Part shown: piece after piece, positions 1 through 6,098 of the stretch
Numbering within the stretch: the stretch's first letter is position 1
How the letters are laid out: each line of letters starts with the position of its first letter
From: Candidatus Zipacnadia bacterium
GTDB lineage: Bacteria > Armatimonadota > Zipacnadia > Zipacnadales > UBA5352
DNA length: 6,215 nt
Direction: 5' to 3'
Assembly: GCA_029820915.1 (NCBI GenBank)
Contig: JALGUI010000165.1
Coordinates: forward strand, 1-6,215
Made by a program: the position numbers and the translations under genes
Notes under the pieces: generated by a model
Database searches by the model: none
The model's input: only the letters and a program-made list of their open reading frames with translations
What the model was told of the DNA's origin: nothing

Positions 1-1
1 C

Positions 2-1081
2 CGCTACGGCTGCGAGCCCGCGACCGCCGCGGCGATCCTGCTCGAGATGGCGCGCGCGGCGGGCGTGGAGCTGCTGCTGGCCACGGTGGCGGAGAGCGCG
101 TGGCTGGATGGCGGAGTGGCCGCGGGCGCGTTGATCGTCAACAAGGCGGGACGATCGCTGGTGCGCGCGCGAGTGGTGATCGACTGTACCGCCGACGCCG
201 ACCTCGCCGCCAGTGCGGGCGCGCCCTTCGTGCAGGGCGACCCTGAGGACGGGCGCATCCAGCACGGCAGCTTCCGCTGGGGGGTCGAGGGCATCGACCG
301 CGACCGCCTGCCGGCGCCCGAGGAGCTGGAGGCGCTGTGCCGTGAGGCCGTGGCTGCCGCGCCCGAGGAGCTGGAGGCGCTGTGCCGTGAGGCCGTGGCT
401 GCCGGGGCCATCCGCCCGCCGGACGCGGTCTTCGGCCTCGATCCGGAGTGCTTCCCGTTCTCGCGCGAGAGCGGCGCACTCGTGCTCGGCGGCTGGGAGC
501 TGCAGCGCGTGGACCCGACCGACCCGCGCCAGACCACCGAGGCGCTCGTGCAGTGCCAGCTCGCCGGGCTGCAGATCGTGCGCTTCCTGCGCGACCGCGT
601 GCGGGGCTGTGAGCGCTGCCGGATGCGCTCCGCCGGGGTGCTGGCCGCCCGGGAGTCGCGCCGCATCGTGGGCCGATACACTGTGACCGGTGCGGATGTG
701 CTCGCGGGCGCGAAATTCGACGACGGGGTGGTGCCCGCGTGGTTCTTCACCGACCTGCACGATCCCGCGCCCGGCTACGTGCCCCACACCCTACGCTACG
801 TGCAGGCGAACCGGCCGGTGCGGGGCGACTGGTACGAGATCCCCTACCGGTGCCTGCTGCCCCTGCAGCCGGCGGGACTGCTGGTGGCCGGGCGCTGCAT
901 CTCCTGCGACCGGCTCGCCCAGGGCTCGCTGCGAGTCATGCCCACCTGCTTCTTCCTGGGCCAGGCCGCGGGTACGGCCGCGTCCCACGCCGTCGAGGCC
1001 GGGGGCCAGCCGCACGAGCTGGACGGCACCGCGCTCAAGTCCGAGCTGCTGGGCACTTGGAGCCCACCGACCGAGGCGTGA
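2..1081 (+). CDS. FAD-dependent oxidoreductase (PF12831-type), C-terminal part, 5' end cut by window
   Basis: The open frame runs into the left edge, so the gene starts outside the window; 359 residues are visible. The N-terminal Rossmann GxGxxG motif expected for FAD binding is not seen because of this cut. Visible family hallmarks, in order: an ARAAGVELLL strand (about residues 17-26); VVIDCTADADLAASAGAPF (about 59-77), matching the family's VIDATGDADVAxxAGAP; ESRRIVGRYTVTGADVL (about 218-234); HDPAPGYVPH (about 253-262); YEIPYRCLLP; LLVAGRCIS; GSLRVMPTC; and GQAAGTAA near the C-terminus. The last four are the conserved substrate/FAD-domain signatures of this family. The exact substrate is unknown; family members are flavin oxidoreductases frequently found in saccharide-utilisation regions. 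An internal 15-residue duplication lies at 314-403. A hairpin follows two bases after the TGA stop. The next gene is convergent, so this is the last gene of its transcript. Family assignment is confident; substrate is not assignable. Confidence 0.9.
   Translation, partial: RYGCEPATAAAILLEMARAAGVELLLATVAESAWLDGGVAAGALIVNKAGRSLVRARVVIDCTADADLAASAGAPFVQGDPEDGRIQHGSFRWGVEGIDRDRLPAPEELEALCREAVAAAPEELEALCREAVAAGAIRPPDAVFGLDPECFPFSRESGALVLGGWELQRVDPTDPRQTTEALVQCQLAGLQIVRFLRDRVRGCERCRMRSAGVLAARESRRIVGRYTVTGADVLAGAKFDDGVVPAWFFTDLHDPAPGYVPHTLRYVQANRPVRGDWYEIPYRCLLPLQPAGLLVAGRCISCDRLAQGSLRVMPTCFFLGQAAGTAASHAVEAGGQPHELDGTALKSELLGTWSPPTEA
314..403 (+). repeat. Perfect 45-bp in-frame tandem duplication inside the oxidoreductase gene
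   Basis: Bases 314-358 and 359-403 are identical copies of a 45-bp unit, and the match continues for one further base. Each copy encodes APEELEALCREAVAA, so the reading frame is kept. The unit is predicted to be helical (Glu/Leu/Ala-rich), so the duplication would lengthen a helix or add one in the insertion between the FAD-binding halves. Complete nucleotide identity, including wobble positions, implies a recent slippage or unequal-crossover event, or an assembly artefact. Confidence 0.95.
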
Positions 1082-1083
1082 AA

Positions 1084-1104
1084 CGCCCCGCCCTGTGCGG
1101 GGCG
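1084..1104. terminator. GC-rich hairpin between convergent genes, probable bidirectional terminator
   Basis: CGCCCCGC (1084-1091) pairs perfectly with GCGGGGCG (1097-1104) around a 5-nt loop. It begins two bases after the oxidoreductase stop codon. There is no T-run on the + side; on the - side the stem is followed by only TTT. A second, weaker stem (GGGCCGA 1202-1208 with TCGGCCC 1224-1230, 15-nt loop) lies directly after the stop of the beta-helix gene on the other strand. Position and strength suggest transcription termination, but lack of a proper T-tract keeps this tentative. No gene was seen in the rest of 1105-1231. Confidence 0.45.
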
Positions 1105-1231
1105 CCTGCCGAGGAGGCGGAACGTGGGCAGTGCACAGGGCCATCTGGCCAAGGGCAGAAGGCTGGGGAGGTGACTGACTGCATCGGTCCCAGGGCCCAT
1201 CGGGCCGAGGGAGAGTCTGGTCGTCGGCCCC

Positions 1232-3016
1232 TCACCCTGCCTTGCCCCACAGCCGCAGGATGATCTCGCGATCGCCCGGCCCGCCGTCGAGTAGCCGCGT
1301 CGGATAGCTCGGTGCACCGGCCTCCGCGCCCAGCTCCTTCCAGCCTAGGTCCGGCGCCGCGCCCGCGAACGACAGCCCCACATCGATGCCCGCATCCACC
1401 GCCGGGCTGCCCTCGCCGAGCAGGAACAGGCCCTCCTCAATCGCGCGGAATTGCGGATCGGCGACGATCGTCCGCCCGCCCGTGCCGTAGCGCGCCACGA
1501 ACTCCTCGGCCGTGAACGCGCCATCGTCGGTGCGGATGAGCTGGCCCGCGGCGAAGAACACCTCGGGCTTGCGCACATCCGCCGCGTGATAGAGCAGGTT
1601 GTCGCTTATCTGTGCGCCGACACCCTCGGGCGTGCAGCCGATGAAGTGCACCAGCATGTGCGGGATAGTCGGGTCGAGCATCGCGATGATGTTGTTGCGC
1701 AGGACCGTGCGCGCCGCGTCGGGGTTGATGCGCACCGCCACACGCTCGCGGCTGTTGACGATCGTGTTGTTGAGCGCCTCGGTGTCGTTGGCGTATATCT
1801 CCAGCCCCGGGTAGGTGTTCTCGTAGCACAGGTTGCCGATCACGCGGTTGTACCCGCGCGCACCTTCATCCACCTTGCCGGTGACGTAGATCCCCCCACG
1901 GTTGTAGCAGCAGATGTTGTTCTCGACCAGCACGTGATCCGAGTCGTGGCCGATGATGATCCCCGGGTTGCCGTCGTTGTGGCAGATGTTGCCGCGCACC
2001 ACGTGGTAGTCACCCGAGGTGATGTCGATCGATTCCTCGGGGCACAGGCCGATCACGTTGTTCTCGATCACCACGCCGTCGCCGCACAGCCCCTGGCGCA
2101 CTCCGGCCTCGTCGGTGCCACCCGAGTGGCAGGTGATGCCGTCGTTGCTCGCACACCGCGCGATGGTGCAGCCGGCCACCCGGCATTCGGTGGCGCCAGC
2201 GGTGAAGAGGATCCCGCAGTTGACGTTCTCGTAGAGCAGGCAGTCCAGAATCTCGACGCGCCGGGAGCCCCCGGTGACGATGAAGTTCGGGTTGCCGTAC
2301 ATCCCCACGAACATGGAAGCGCAGTTGCGGAAGACCACGTCCTCGCAGCCGCTGAGTACCACATGGCGGCAGTTGCCCATCAGCAGCGACAGGTCCTCGA
2401 ACACCAGCCAGCGCTGGTCGCGCAGGTCCATGAGCTGCTCGATGACCGACACCTCGAGCCGGTGCTGTGCGGGCGACCGGCCGTCGGTAGTGATGACCGA
2501 GAGCGTCAGCGTCTGCGCGTCGAAGTGGAAGTGCCCGCGCTCGGTCGGCGGCTGGTCGTCGCGCTGCAGGCGCAGCGGCAGGTCGCCGTCGTACTCGTAG
2601 ATGCTGAAGACCTTGCGCTGGCCGTAGAACGCGCTCTCGGCGACCGTCGCGCGGTAGACCTCACCGCCGGCCTCGGTCCAGCCGTCGAGCAGCACCGTGC
2701 CGACGATCTCGGGCATGTGGCCCTCGCCCCACGCGCCCACGCGGATGGGCGCCTCCGCGCTCCCGCTGCCGTTGATGCGCAGGCGCCCGCGGAAGGTCTC
2801 GCCCCGGCGCAGCAGCACCGCGTCGCCGGGCCCAAGCTCGCCCTGCGCCGGCCGATCCAGCGACGCCCAGGCCTCCTCCGGCGACGTCCCCGCGTCGTCA
2901 TCCGAGCCGCCCGCGCTGTCGAGGTAGTACTCAGTCGCCGGCGCCGCTGCCGCAAGCGCGAGCACCATCGCCAACGTCGTCGGGCCGATCAACCCGATGT
3001 GAGCTCTACGCGCCAT
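1232..3016 (-). CDS. Secreted right-handed parallel beta-helix repeat protein
   Basis: The 594-residue product begins MARRAHIGLIGPTTLAMV and has a Sec signal peptide: basic n-region, hydrophobic core to about residue 24, and a likely cleavage after APA at residue 27, so it is exported. The mature N-terminus (YYLDSAGGSDDDAGTSPEEAW, about 30-50, then GDAVLLRRGETFRG, about 64-77) is the cap typical of pectate-lyase-like and NosD-like beta-helix proteins. Residues about 200-460 are beta-helix coils with repeated asparagine turns (VIENN, RGNIC, VENNIC, VIGNLC, ALNNTIV, LRNNII). The end has DPQF followed by GSPAVDAG and PDLG (about 520-556), a common closing motif of such proteins. Sixteen cysteines lie in the helix region. 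Enzymatic activity cannot be assigned; a carbohydrate lyase, hydrolase or binding role is possible. The frame is open upstream to an ATG at 3097, but that ATG is in the loop of a strong hairpin and would bury the signal peptide behind 27 residues. The ATG at 3016 was therefore chosen, although its ribosome-binding site (GTGAGGGCG before ATG) is poor. Confidence 0.85.
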   Translation of the reverse strand: MARRAHIGLIGPTTLAMVLALAAAAPATEYYLDSAGGSDDDAGTSPEEAWASLDRPAQGELGPGDAVLLRRGETFRGRLRINGSGSAEAPIRVGAWGEGHMPEIVGTVLLDGWTEAGGEVYRATVAESAFYGQRKVFSIYEYDGDLPLRLQRDDQPPTERGHFHFDAQTLTLSVITTDGRSPAQHRLEVSVIEQLMDLRDQRWLVFEDLSLLMGNCRHVVLSGCEDVVFRNCASMFVGMYGNPNFIVTGGSRRVEILDCLLYENVNCGILFTAGATECRVAGCTIARCASNDGITCHSGGTDEAGVRQGLCGDGVVIENNVIGLCPEESIDITSGDYHVVRGNICHNDGNPGIIIGHDSDHVLVENNICCYNRGGIYVTGKVDEGARGYNRVIGNLCYENTYPGLEIYANDTEALNNTIVNSRERVAVRINPDAARTVLRNNIIAMLDPTIPHMLVHFIGCTPEGVGAQISDNLLYHAADVRKPEVFFAAGQLIRTDDGAFTAEEFVARYGTGGRTIVADPQFRAIEEGLFLLGEGSPAVDAGIDVGLSFAGAAPDLGWKELGAEAGAPSYPTRLLDGGPGDREIILRLWGKAG

Positions 3017-3081
3017 CGCCCTCACTCGCCCTCGACCGTGATCTCCGGCACCGTGCGTCGTTGTCGTGTCGTACAGAGTCT

Positions 3082-3111
3082 GGCCGGGCGGCACCACATT
3101 CCCGCCCGGCC
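3082..3111. other. Strong 10-bp stem-loop in the gap between pseudopilin and beta-helix genes
   Basis: GGCCGGGCGG (3082-3091) is an exact reverse complement of CCGCCCGGCC (3102-3111), with a 10-nt loop. On the - strand it lies 76 nt after the stop of the upstream pseudopilin gene and 65 nt before the beta-helix start. No T-run follows it on either strand, so it is not a standard intrinsic terminator. It could be an attenuator, an mRNA-processing or stability element that sets different levels of the two products, or a protein-binding inverted repeat. The gap of 171 nt (3017-3187) shows no convincing -35/-10 pair. Confidence 0.5.
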
Positions 3112-3187
3112 GTTGGTCTTGCCGTCGTCCCTCGCTGGGCGCACTAAACTGGCCCGCTGAGTCGTGAGGCGCCGGCTCCCGAAGCGT

Positions 3188-3781
<594 letters not shown>

Positions 3782-3789
3782 TTTGCGTC

Positions 3790-3794
3790 CCTCC
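3790..3794 (-). promoter_or_regulatory. Shine-Dalgarno site selecting a GTG start
   Basis: On the minus strand the sequence reads GGGAGGGACGCAAA directly before GTG. GGAGG is 8 nt from the start codon, an ideal spacing. This supports the GTG at 3781-3779 as the start, which also places the prepilin signal at the extreme N-terminus as required. Confidence 0.8.
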
Positions 3795-3818
3795 CGTCAA
3801 TGGGTGCTGTTCGGTGCT

Positions 3819-3839
3819 CGGCGGTCTCAGGTCCCGCCG
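3819..3839. other. Small hairpin between the two pseudopilin genes
   Basis: CGGCGG (3819-3824) pairs with CCGCCG (3834-3839) around a 9-nt loop, 14 nt after the stop of the upstream pseudopilin gene. The stem is only 6 bp and has no T-tract. It might protect an mRNA 3' end or be chance in GC-rich DNA. Confidence 0.25.
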
Positions 3840-3852
3840 GTCGCGGCACACA

Positions 3853-4554
3853 TCAGTCCTCCCACACCCAGTTCCACGGCGGGATGTTGTTGTTGGCGGC
3901 GCCACCGGCGTTCTCCAGGATGGCGTTCCGGTTGAGGGACTTGACGTGCCCGTCGCAATAGGCCACGTTGTGCATGCCGTTGTGGCGGTCCCCCCGGCTC
4001 TTGGGGTTGGTCTGGAAGTGGCCCAACCACCTCTGCAGGTAGTAAAGCGTGTTGCCCTTGCGGTTCAGATACGGGTAGCCGCCATCGCAGACCAGAACGG
4101 TCTCCGCCGGATACCCGATCCCGCCCACCAAATCCGTGCCGCAGATGCGCATGGCAGTGCCCGCGTTATTCCAGGCGTAGTCGTACTTGTATTGATCCTG
4201 GTTGTGGGTCGGGCCGCTGGGGCAGTCGAAGACCGCAGCGCTCTTGACGTACGGGCCCAGGTACACTGGCCAGCCGAACTTGCCCGGGTAGGGGTCGTAG
4301 GTGATGTCCCACTCAGGCAGGTACGGGAAGTCCGCGCGTCGGTAGAGCCCTTCCCCCTCGGGGAGCAACTCATCGTAGTCCTGTGCGTACATCAGGAAAG
4401 CCAGCCCGATCTGCTTGAGCTGCGACTGGCACGAGGCCGAGTTGGCCTTCGCGCGCGCCCGTTCGAAGACCGGGAAGAGGATGGCTGCCAGGATGGCGAT
4501 GATGGCGATCACCACCAGCAGCTCGATCAGGGTGAAGCCACGTCGGCGCTGCAT
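3853..4554 (-). CDS. Type IV pilin-like protein with prepilin signal and H-X9-DG motif (upstream copy)
   Basis: The 233-residue protein starts MQRRRG and continues FTLIELLVVIAIIAIL; prepilin peptidase cleavage is expected between Gly6 and Phe7, with Glu11 at mature +5. The hydrophobic helix (7-29) is followed by LFPVFERARAKANSASCQSQ and LAFLMYAQDYDELLP, characteristic of the Armatimonadota-type pseudopilin family. The globular region is rich in Tyr, Trp and Pro, and H191/D201-G202 form H-X9-DG (HNGMHNVAYCDG). The C-terminus is tryptophan-rich (PPWNWVWED). It is a paralogue of the next gene: the first ~45 codons are very similar at DNA level, while the rest diverges strongly. The ATG at 4554 was chosen because a near-perfect Shine-Dalgarno sequence precedes it and prepilin signals must be N-terminal; the frame stays open upstream to 4770, but that part resembles non-coding leader. 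It is the first gene of the minus-strand group and is divergent from the LacI-type gene. Confidence 0.92.
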   Translation of the reverse strand: MQRRRGFTLIELLVVIAIIAILAAILFPVFERARAKANSASCQSQLKQIGLAFLMYAQDYDELLPEGEGLYRRADFPYLPEWDITYDPYPGKFGWPVYLGPYVKSAAVFDCPSGPTHNQDQYKYDYAWNNAGTAMRICGTDLVGGIGYPAETVLVCDGGYPYLNRKGNTLYYLQRWLGHFQTNPKSRGDRHNGMHNVAYCDGHVKSLNRNAILENAGGAANNNIPPWNWVWED

Positions 4555-4561
4555 TGTACTC

Positions 4562-4568
4562 CCTCCTT
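4562..4568 (-). promoter_or_regulatory. Strong Shine-Dalgarno sequence for the upstream pseudopilin
   Basis: The minus strand reads AAGGAGG, then GAGTACA, then ATG. It is a full-length consensus site with a 7-nt spacer, and it fixes the start at 4554 against the longer open frame. It suggests high translation. Confidence 0.88.
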
Positions 4569-4815
4569 CAGAGTGGCATCGGCGGGTGCTATCAAGTGAC
4601 CACCGTCCGCCTGCCGCTGCAGGTGAGGCGGGAGGTGCGCGCGAGGTGACGAGCATGACCGCGGCCGGCCACGTGGGGGGCCGGCGGCACGTTGCGCCGT
4701 CTGTGGCGGCGGGGGGGCGGTCGGGCAACCCCATCGGTCGCGGACGCTCAGGCACACTCATGATGTCCACACTCCACTACCGCGAGTCCTCCGGTTATGG
4801 AGGCTGAAAACGCGA

Positions 4816-4833
4816 TGAGAAAGCGTTTTCTCA
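4816..4833. promoter_or_regulatory. Putative LacI-family operator
   Basis: TGAGAAAGCGTTTTCTCA is an 18-bp palindrome, matching at 8 of 9 paired positions, centred on CG at 4824-4825. LacI/GalR-family operators are usually 14-20-bp palindromes with a central CG, into which the hinge-helix leucine inserts. The site lies 262 nt upstream of the first pseudopilin start and 245 nt upstream of the LacI-type gene, so it could control both. It overlaps another inverted repeat, GAAAACGC (4806-4813) with GCGTTTTC (4823-4830), which repeats the same half-site at a wider spacing. That the neighbouring regulator binds it is inferred from proximity and form. Confidence 0.6.
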
Positions 4834-4875
4834 ATGATTCTCCGCCCTCGGAAGGAGTCCTCCTTGCCGGCGAAG

Positions 4876-4908
4876 AAAAAAAGAAAAGAATGGGCCGCGC
4901 ACTCGCGG
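4876..4908 (-). terminator. Weak terminator-like hairpin plus T-tract on the minus strand
   Basis: Read on the minus strand, CCGCG-AGTG-CGCGG (4908-4895) is followed by CCCATTCTTTTC and then seven T residues (4882-4876). The stem is only 5 bp and the T-run starts a few bases late. No minus-strand gene lies upstream for it to serve. It could stop antisense transcription coming from the LacI-type gene, or the A/T tract may be an upstream promoter element. Confidence 0.25.
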
Positions 4909-5066
4909 GGTCTCGTACCGAATGGGCGCACACGCCGTCCCGAAGCCCGCCCGGCCACCCGCGGAGCGTGGCGCACGTTGGCCGGGGGACACCGGTCCGT
5001 GTGGTGACGCCGGGGGGACAGGCGTCTAGCGTCCGCAGGTGAGCACGAGCGGTTCTGGAATTGGGC

Positions 5067-5071
5067 AGGAG
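5067..5071 (+). promoter_or_regulatory. Shine-Dalgarno site of the LacI-type gene
   Basis: AGGAG stands 7 nt before the ATG at 5079. A TTG at 5061 in the same frame would place this site within the coding region, so 5079 is the better start; it also puts the helix-turn-helix at the usual distance from the N-terminus. Confidence 0.8.
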
Positions 5072-5078
5072 TGACACC

Positions 5079-6089
5079 ATGGGCGTGACTCTCAGGGAGA
5101 TCGCGGAACGGGCGGGGGTGACGGCCTCGATCGCTTCGCGCGTGCTCAACAACCGGCCGGACGTCCGGGTGGCGGATGAGACGCGGGCGCGCATCGTCTC
5201 GGTCGCTCAGGAGTTAGGCTACCACCCCGACCCGTACGCGCAGGTGCTGCAGTCGGGCAAATCGTCCACGATCATTCTGGTGGCGCCGCACTCGTACTAC
5301 CTGATGAACGCCCGGCGGATCGCGCGGATGCAGCGGGCACTGCACGCCACCGGCCGCCCCGTGCTCACCGCCGACCTGACAAGCTTCGGGGAGCCTTCGG
5401 CGACCGTGGACTTCCTGCTCTTCACGCGCCCGACCGCCGTGGTGTGGCTCTCGGCGGAATGGGACGACGGCGATTTCCGCGAAGCCTGTGCCGAGTTGCA
5501 CGAGCGCGACACCTACGTCTTGTCTGTTGACCACCAGCGCCCGCTGCCGCCGGACGTGCCGTGCGATGCCGTCACCGTGGACCGCGCGCACGGGTGCCAG
5601 CTTGCCGTCTCGCACCTGATTGACTGCGTCGGTGACAACGTCGCCCTGATCGCCGGGGAGGGCGGAGGGCGCTACGAGGGCTATCGGCGCGCGCTGGCCG
5701 AACACGGCATCGAGCGCGAGATCGTCGGCCGGCTCAGCGGCGAGGAGCCGCCCCACGAGGCGCGGCGCGTGGCCCTCGAGCTGCTGCGCGAGCACCCCGA
5801 GATCGACGGCATCTTCTGCCACTCCGACCTCAACGCCATCGGCGTGGTCAGCGCCGTCCGGGAGCTGGGCCTGTGCATCCCCGAGGACATCGCCATCGTC
5901 GGCTTCGATAACGAGCCCTGGACCGAGTTCCAGGATCCGCCACTGACCACCGTCTCCCACCCCATCGAGCAGCTCTGCTCGCTGAGCATGTCGGTGCTGC
6001 GCGGCCGGCTGGACGGCAACACCGAGCCGTGGTGCCGGATCGTGCTGCATCCCGGCCTGGTGGTGCGCGCCTCCACCGCCGGACGCTGA
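5079..6089 (+). CDS. LacI/GalR-family transcriptional regulator
   Basis: The 336-residue protein has the normal length and layout of the family. Residues 3-24 (VTLREIAERAGV, then TASIASRVLN) are the N-terminal helix-turn-helix. DETRARIVSVAQELGYHPDPYA follows, and the hinge helix is YAQVLQSG, with Leu57 at the position that enters the minor groove of the operator's central CG. Residues from about 62 form the periplasmic-binding-protein-like ligand and dimerisation domain: TIILVAPHSYY, VVWLSAEWDD, VTVDRAHGCQLAVSHLI, NVALIAGEGG, IDGIFCHSDLNAIGV (usual D-x-x-A-x-G), and IPEDIAIVGFDNEPW (the family's GFD motif), then PPLTTVSHP. The effector is probably a sugar or sugar derivative, but the ligand cannot be named. 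It is divergent from the pseudopilin gene across an operator-like palindrome, so it likely regulates that group and itself. It could act as repressor or activator. Confidence 0.96.
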   Translation: MGVTLREIAERAGVTASIASRVLNNRPDVRVADETRARIVSVAQELGYHPDPYAQVLQSGKSSTIILVAPHSYYLMNARRIARMQRALHATGRPVLTADLTSFGEPSATVDFLLFTRPTAVVWLSAEWDDGDFREACAELHERDTYVLSVDHQRPLPPDVPCDAVTVDRAHGCQLAVSHLIDCVGDNVALIAGEGGGRYEGYRRALAEHGIEREIVGRLSGEEPPHEARRVALELLREHPEIDGIFCHSDLNAIGVVSAVRELGLCIPEDIAIVGFDNEPWTEFQDPPLTTVSHPIEQLCSLSMSVLRGRLDGNTEPWCRIVLHPGLVVRASTAGR

Positions 6090-6098
6090 CACCACCGC

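Larger units (their letters stand above)
4555..5078. other. Divergent intergenic region between pseudopilin and LacI-type genes (524 bp)
   Basis: No credible gene was seen; open frames here are Arg/Pro-rich and match nothing recognisable. The pseudopilin-proximal part (4555-4780) would be a long mRNA leader and contains small stems: 4607-4612 with 4626-4631, and GCCGGCC 4664-4670 with GGCCGGC 4679-4685. The middle part (4784-4891) is distinctly richer in A and T than its surroundings. It holds the operator-like palindrome, two copies of GAGTCCTCC (4784-4792 and 4855-4863), AAGGAG/CTCCTT arms (4852-4865), and a polyA-rich run (4872-4890). Promoters are most likely here, but no convincing -35/-10 pair was found for either direction. 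Confidence 0.7.

Noticed and set aside
1451..3160. A 569-codon open frame on + lying opposite the beta-helix gene
   Set aside because: It is rich in Arg, Val, Ala and His with no recognisable domain, as expected for the complement of a GC-rich gene. The minus-strand frame has a signal peptide and clear family motifs.
4555..4770. N-terminal extension of the upstream pseudopilin
   Set aside because: The prepilin signal must lie at the N-terminus, and a consensus Shine-Dalgarno site selects the ATG at 4554.
4852..4890. AAGGAG/CTCCTT hairpin followed by an A-rich run as an intrinsic terminator on +
   Set aside because: An intrinsic terminator needs T residues after the stem on the same strand; here they are A on +, and on - the T-run precedes this stem.
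4797..5042. An 81-codon open frame on + upstream of the LacI-type gene
   Set aside because: It has no good ribosome-binding site and runs over the operator-like palindrome and A-rich tract. Its product is Arg/Pro-rich without family signature. A small leader peptide cannot be excluded but is unsupported.
5214..6095. A 293-codon open frame on - opposite the LacI-type gene
   Set aside because: Same effect of high GC; no motif seen, and the + frame is an unmistakable LacI-family protein.
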